Translations under genes and position numbers: made by a program
Notes under the pieces: model-generated
What the model was told of the DNA's origin: nothing
Seen by the model: only the letters and a program-made list of their open reading frames with translations
The model's database searches: none
NCBI GenBank assembly: GCA_041645555.1
Contig: JBAZPX010000011.1
Location: forward strand, 1-39,324
Direction of reading: 5' to 3'
From: JAQTRU01 sp041645555
GTDB lineage: Bacteria; Patescibacteriota; Patescibacteriia; Patescibacteriales; JAQTRU01
Length of the DNA stretch: 39,324 nt
Part shown: in pieces, positions 36,701 to 39,324 of the stretch
Layout: every line of letters starts with the position of its first letter
Position numbering within the stretch: the stretch's first letter is position 1

Positions 36701-39324
36701 GTCAGTATAATCCAAACCCATTGTCCATTTATAGTTTGGGCCAGAGGCAGATGAAAACTCTATGGCTGAATCTGCCGCCGATTTAAAGATAGAAAGTTTT
36801 TGATTAGGCGAAGTCGTGCCGATGCCGACGTTGCCGCTGCTATCTATTCTCACTTTATCCGCCCCACCTATATCAAATTCGTAACCATAGGCATTATCAA
36901 GTATCATCCTGCCCACAGCTGAGTCTCTTAAGGAAATAGAACCTTGGCTATCAAAAGAACTCATTTTATTGTTGTTGCTGCTAGAACTGAAAACCAAATT
37001 CCCCAAGTCATTAACCGTGAATATTGGTACATCGCTGGAGTCTGTCACCTGGAAGTCAGCGTTAGCACCCGACCCTTGCACAAAGCCCTTAACGGAAAGT
37101 TTTGCCCAAGGCGAAGTCGTGCCGATCCCGACGTTGCCGGAGTTATCTATCCTTACGACCTCGGCAGGCGTCGTTCCGGTACGGAAGGCAATTCCCGCTC
37201 CACCAGCGCTGGTAGTTAACTCAAGCAAGCCCCTTCTATTAGTAGTGGCAAATGTACTGCCTAAAGCCTGAATTCCTCCAACCGCCGTACTATTTTCATA
37301 AAAAAGTAATTGGCCATAGTTGGCAGTATTAGTCCAGGTCATGTTTTGCACCGGAGCGGCACTGGAGAGATGCAAAAGAGTATTCGGCACCGCCGTCCCG
37401 ATGCCGACGTTGCCCGCTCCATTGATTACGAACCTGTCAGTCGTACCTAAAGCCGTGGAAGAAGCGATGGAGAATCTACCGCCGTTAGTTACGTCCATTC
37501 CCATTGTCCACTTGTAAGTGCCCCCATCGGCTCCGGAAAATCCAATCGCGGATTTAGTCGTGGAATAAATATCTAATTTATTATTGGGCGAAGTTGTCCC
37601 GATGCCGACGTTGCCGGTGGTAAGTATTCTCATTGCCTCCGTTCCTGCATTCACAGAAAATCTCATAGTGCGAGTACTTCCGGATTCAAGTATCAAGCCA
37701 GAGGATTCTTGAATATAAGTATTAGCGTCTCCAATCATTAGCCTTCCTGCCCCCGTCCCAGGTCCAACAAGAAGAGTTCCGTCTATATGCAATAGCTGGC
37801 TTGGACTCGCCGTCCCAATCCCGACATACCCGTTTTCATCAACGATGAAATTAGTCGCAGTGGAAGAACCAATTGAGAATCCTATCTCTCCGGCGTTTTG
37901 TTCAACCGAAAGTTTGGCAAAGGGCGTCGTCGTCCCGATACCGACATAGCCTCCGTTTGGATTTATCAACGCTTTCCCATATGTAGTTCCACTGCCTTTG
38001 CCGGATTGAAGCGAGATAGAAGCGCCGGCAACATTACCAGTAGATTGAGCGGGCTGGATAGTAAATGTGGACGCTGAAACATCACTAGCATCAATGCCAA
38101 TCTGGATAGTGTTAGCGGAAGGTGCACTTAATTTCCCATATTCCTGCGCGGCATTTAACCATATTGCCTGGGTTCTGATTCTTGTTGAATTTATGTCTAA
38201 TGATTCATAGCCGCCGGCAGAGAAACGAATACTATCTGCGCCGGGACTCATCATGCCAGTGTCGCCATCGCCTGAAAAAGAATAGCTCGGAGCAGAATGA
38301 GAACCTAAGGGAACAAAAATTTGTCCGCTGCCGATTTCTAATTTCGCCGCCGGCGCCACCGTTCCAATCCCCACATTCCCGTTTTGATTTACTCCCCCGA
38401 CAAATAATGCTGGGGTAGAGCTACCCTCGTTAGATATAACAAGCGATGGATTGGTCGTGTCCATCTCAACCGATAATTTACCCCAAGGCGAAGTCGTCCC
38501 GATGCCGAGGTTGCCATTTGAATCAAAAATAATCTCTTTGGTTGCGCCACTACCAGTAAAGAACTCTATGTCGCGTGCAGATATATTCATTTCATCAAAT
38601 GAAGCCCCGCCAGCTCGATATGCATTAATCGCGGATTCTCCTCCGATATAACCTAAATAGAGCCCTTCCTCTGTAAAATTATATGTTGGCGCTCCATTAA
38701 TAAAAATCATGCCATTCACAGACAATTTTTCTCCCGGACTCGCCGTTCCAATACCCACTCTCCCCGCATTCGTTACTATGAAATCGGTTTTAGTGGAAGA
38801 ACCGATGACGAATTGAGGGGCTATTCCTATTTCATCAGAATTAACCGATAATTTACCCCAAGGCGTCGTCGTGCCGATGCCGACGTTGCCACTTATTATT
38901 ATCCCATTCGCAGTTGCTTCATTTACTCCAGCATAAGAGCCTAAAGCGACACCACCGTCCGTGCTTATATCTAAAAGTTGGGTATCTCCTGCGTATATCC
39001 CAAATCCAAATAAAGTTCCCCCACTATCAGATCCAATATTCCATAAAGTTGAGGCGTCGCTTCTCTTGAATTGAATAAATTTTTCAATTGCTCCAGCATC
39101 TATAGTCAAAGGCGTGTTCGGCGCCGCTGTCCCAATTCCCACATTACCTGAAGAATAATCATAAACTAATCCTGAAGTTTCAACCGCCAATCCTCCGGCG
39201 AAGGTAGAAGTAGCGGCAGCGCCTGTTGCCGTAAAATAAGGAGCTGAGATTGAAGACGTGGCGGTGAAGCCGGAAGCGGTAATGGTCCCGTCTACCGCGA
39301 TATTGCCGGCGACAGATAATTTAG
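33797..39324 (-). CDS. Giant adhesin/tail-fibre-like protein (5' end off window)
   Basis: About 1841 residues are visible. The frame is open to the window edge, so the gene begins beyond 39324. The N-terminal part has about 15 copies of GNVGIGTTSPWGKL-type units, the repeated pattern of trimeric tail-fibre and adhesin shafts. 35740-36580 is a Gly-rich domain (poly-Gly runs, ETGTYTIEADGAQGGG). 34870-35260 is an S74 intramolecular chaperone (SSDRNRKENFLAL, HIGPTAQDFYKLFG, GVSLAGLKALNEKV), which trims itself off. A C-terminal domain (YHLISENEWLTMAGD, ELAGEVGEW, MIGFRCAR) resembles formylglycine-enzyme/C-type lectin folds. It should bind surfaces or other cells. Two in-frame repeat insertions lie in that last domain. 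Confidence 0.88.
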   Translation of the reverse strand, partial: KLSVAGNIAVDGTITASGFTATSSISAPYFTATGAAATSTFAGGLAVETSGLVYDYSSGNVGIGTAAPNTPLTIDAGAIEKFIQFKRSDASTLWNIGSDSGGTLFGFGIYAGDTQLLDISTDGGVALGSYAGVNEATANGIIISGNVGIGTTTPWGKLSVNSDEIGIAPQFVIGSSTKTDFIVTNAGRVGIGTASPGEKLSVNGMIFINGAPTYNFTEEGLYLGYIGGESAINAYRAGGASFDEMNISARDIEFFTGSGATKEIIFDSNGNLGIGTTSPWGKLSVEMDTTNPSLVISNEGSSTPALFVGGVNQNGNVGIGTVAPAAKLEIGSGQIFVPLGSHSAPSYSFSGDGDTGMMSPGADSIRFSAGGYESLDINSTRIRTQAIWLNAAQEYGKLSAPSANTIQIGIDASDVSASTFTIQPAQSTGNVAGASISLQSGKGSGTTYGKALINPNGGYVGIGTTTPFAKLSVEQNAGEIGFSIGSSTATNFIVDENGYVGIGTASPSQLLHIDGTLLVGPGTGAGRLMIGDANTYIQESSGLILESGSTRTMRFSVNAGTEAMRILTTGNVGIGTTSPNNKLDIYSTTKSAIGFSGADGGTYKWTMGMDVTNGGRFSIASSTALGTTDRFVINGAGNVGIGTAVPNTLLHLSSAAPVQNMTWTNTANYGQLLFYENSTAVGGIQALGSTFATTNRRGLLELTTSAGGAGIAFRTGTTPAEVVRIDNSGNVGIGTTSPWAKLSVKGFVQGSGANADFQVTDSSDVPIFTVNDLGNLVFSSSSNNNKMSSFDSQGSISLRDSAVGRMILDNAYGYEFDIGGADKVRIDSSGNVGIGTTSPNQKLSIFKSAADSAIEFSSASGPNYKWTMGLDYTDGSFRIASSTALGSSDRFVINGAGNVGLGTSNPQARLHAVGQNGVSAYSLTYNPTSTGRTGTIQTWTVPETGTYTIEADGAQGGGIDPYIGGLGAKMVGTFSLNAGDQIKILVGQAGSTYTGGGGGTFVTRDDNTPLIIAGGGGGASSNFNGINATTTTSGEAAGSGGGARNGGPGSGGGGAGGGTAGSGAGGAGYCGNGGDARTGVYDGAGGAGGSGCVNGGDASGTGALTVGSGGDSFLNGGFGGVGGGNGGEGGFGGGGGAIAWNRPGGGGGGYSGGGGGGQSTNHAPGGGGGSYNAGTNQSNTAGARSGAGIVIITRAQASQINAAYFDGGNVGIGTSSPWGKLSAEMDTTNPSLVISNEGSSTPAFYVGGVNQNGNIGIGTANPTNSKLVIDGDGSGNYQGIANYEMSLEGDLYVTGTIYGLGTTLGNIFMDSGDGTYYLDPANSGISMKVAGKVGIGAAALTPTHLIELDSDTFGTTTGWQDSSDRNRKENFLALGDISLEPIKLSVWTGNGSTIDAVEYDNGDEVDLDNNELLKRLSMMPVMQWNFINDDDINEMSSSTIKHIGPTAQDFYKLFGLGSADTRVKATDLAGVSLAGLKALNEKVSPIINNIKVDEGGNIKIGPSAGSPQLGSGQAGQGGEPVVEIVTATTTIQTAFVVNQSGSGDIADFKAQEVSVMNIASRGKVSVVGTLAVDGRIMACAGSACGAALDEAVDETAGDIGVEGKVVAGAFEGYCEDGFIWVPGSAKYGTMPGFCVAQTLTPDPSPAPDGAGEGSPTPWVNVSQGEAQLACQSLGTGYHLISENEWLTMAGDIIKVGANDIDEVTPGLQLATTTPTPNPSPAPDVVGEGNRVGFTLTNGNVVYELAGEVGEWTDRIISTSAVPTPESDTWQEYYEIDIKDFDFAPPYYLTAANGIGKILVGAPKNRTSSLAGFVRGQGGIYGLNLTNPPIAVSEMIGFRCAR
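34137..34187 (-). repeat. CCTCTCCC-family repeat inside the adhesin, copy 1
   Basis: CCCCTCTCCCACGACATCAG followed by GAGCGGGGGAGGGG and GGGGGT runs. Read in frame as TPTPNPSPAPDVVGEGNR, splitting the C-terminal lectin-like domain. Confidence 0.8.
34361..34411 (-). repeat. CCTCTCCC-family repeat inside the adhesin, copy 2
   Basis: ACTCCCCTCGCCCGCGCCAT, then AGGAGCGGGAGAGGGG and GGTGAGGGT. Read as LTPDPSPAPDGAGEGSP. It has the same ends as copy 1 and as the intergenic copy at 25953. Confidence 0.8.

Noticed and set aside
1..39324. CRISPR array
   Set aside because: The repeated units found are palindromic or tandem without regular unique spacers, and no cas-like gene is present.

Overview
The window looks like chromosome from a Candidate Phyla Radiation (Patescibacteria, Parcubacteria-like) bacterium. 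The evidence is indirect. Core genes are compact, often tightly packed, and mostly lack a Shine-Dalgarno (SD) sequence. A secreted protein carries what I recognise as DUF5667. There is a giant surface protein built from GNVGIGTTSP-type repeats, and many palindromic repeats sit both between and inside genes. The genetic code reads as standard: UGA ends gatB, miaA and a small zinc-ribbon gene. I see no tRNA, rRNA, CRISPR array or complete transposon.

Region 1 (1-3333, minus strand): the start of an unknown gene, a 65-aa orphan gene preceded by a SAM-I-like riboswitch and its terminator, a short cysteine-bearing surface protein, a lipoprotein and two small membrane proteins. Region 2 (3442-5763, plus): a promoter followed by secE-nusG-rplK-rplA and a terminator. 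Region 3 (5802-10318, plus): a deoxynucleotide cluster of dCMP deaminase, ThyA, a RibD-type reductase, a dNMP-kinase-like P-loop protein, Adk and a dTMP kinase-dUTPase fusion. Together these give a route from dCMP to dTMP/dTDP with dUTP removal.

Region 4 (10321-17155): small Cys-rich genes with strong SD sequences, an HD hydrolase overlapping gatB, two unknown proteins, a TiaS/methanogenesis-marker-11-like protein behind an attenuator-like leader, miaA on the minus strand and a low-complexity repeat gene. Region 5 (17269-22812): miaB, loaded with in-frame repeat insertions, then two divergent multi-membrane-span GT-C-type proteins. Region 6 (22834-27256, minus): a PD-(D/E)XK-like protein, then an Rrf2-headed Fe-S assembly cluster (rrf2, L,D-transpeptidase, iscU, MBL hydrolase, nifU-type scaffold, iscS). 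Region 7 (27277-29462, minus): mltG, a cytidylyltransferase and pcm.

Region 8 (29694-39324): a CAP-domain membrane protein, the DUF5667 coiled-coil protein, a GIY-YIG gene bracketed by matching inverted hairpins (a candidate mobile unit), and a giant adhesin/tail-fibre-like protein with a glycine-rich domain, an S74 intramolecular chaperone and a C-terminal formylglycine-enzyme/C-lectin-like domain. Its 5' end lies beyond the window.

The dominant unusual theme is invasion by at least eight families of short palindromic or tandem repeats. Several are translated in frame inside essential genes (rplA, miaA, miaB, the adhesin, a GT-C protein). Two sit exactly at duplicated gene ends (gatB 3' end, miaB 5' end). 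A third family captures the start region of two unrelated genes. The most system-like candidates are the GIY-YIG unit, the riboswitch-controlled orphan gene, and the attenuated TiaS/Mmp11-like gene.
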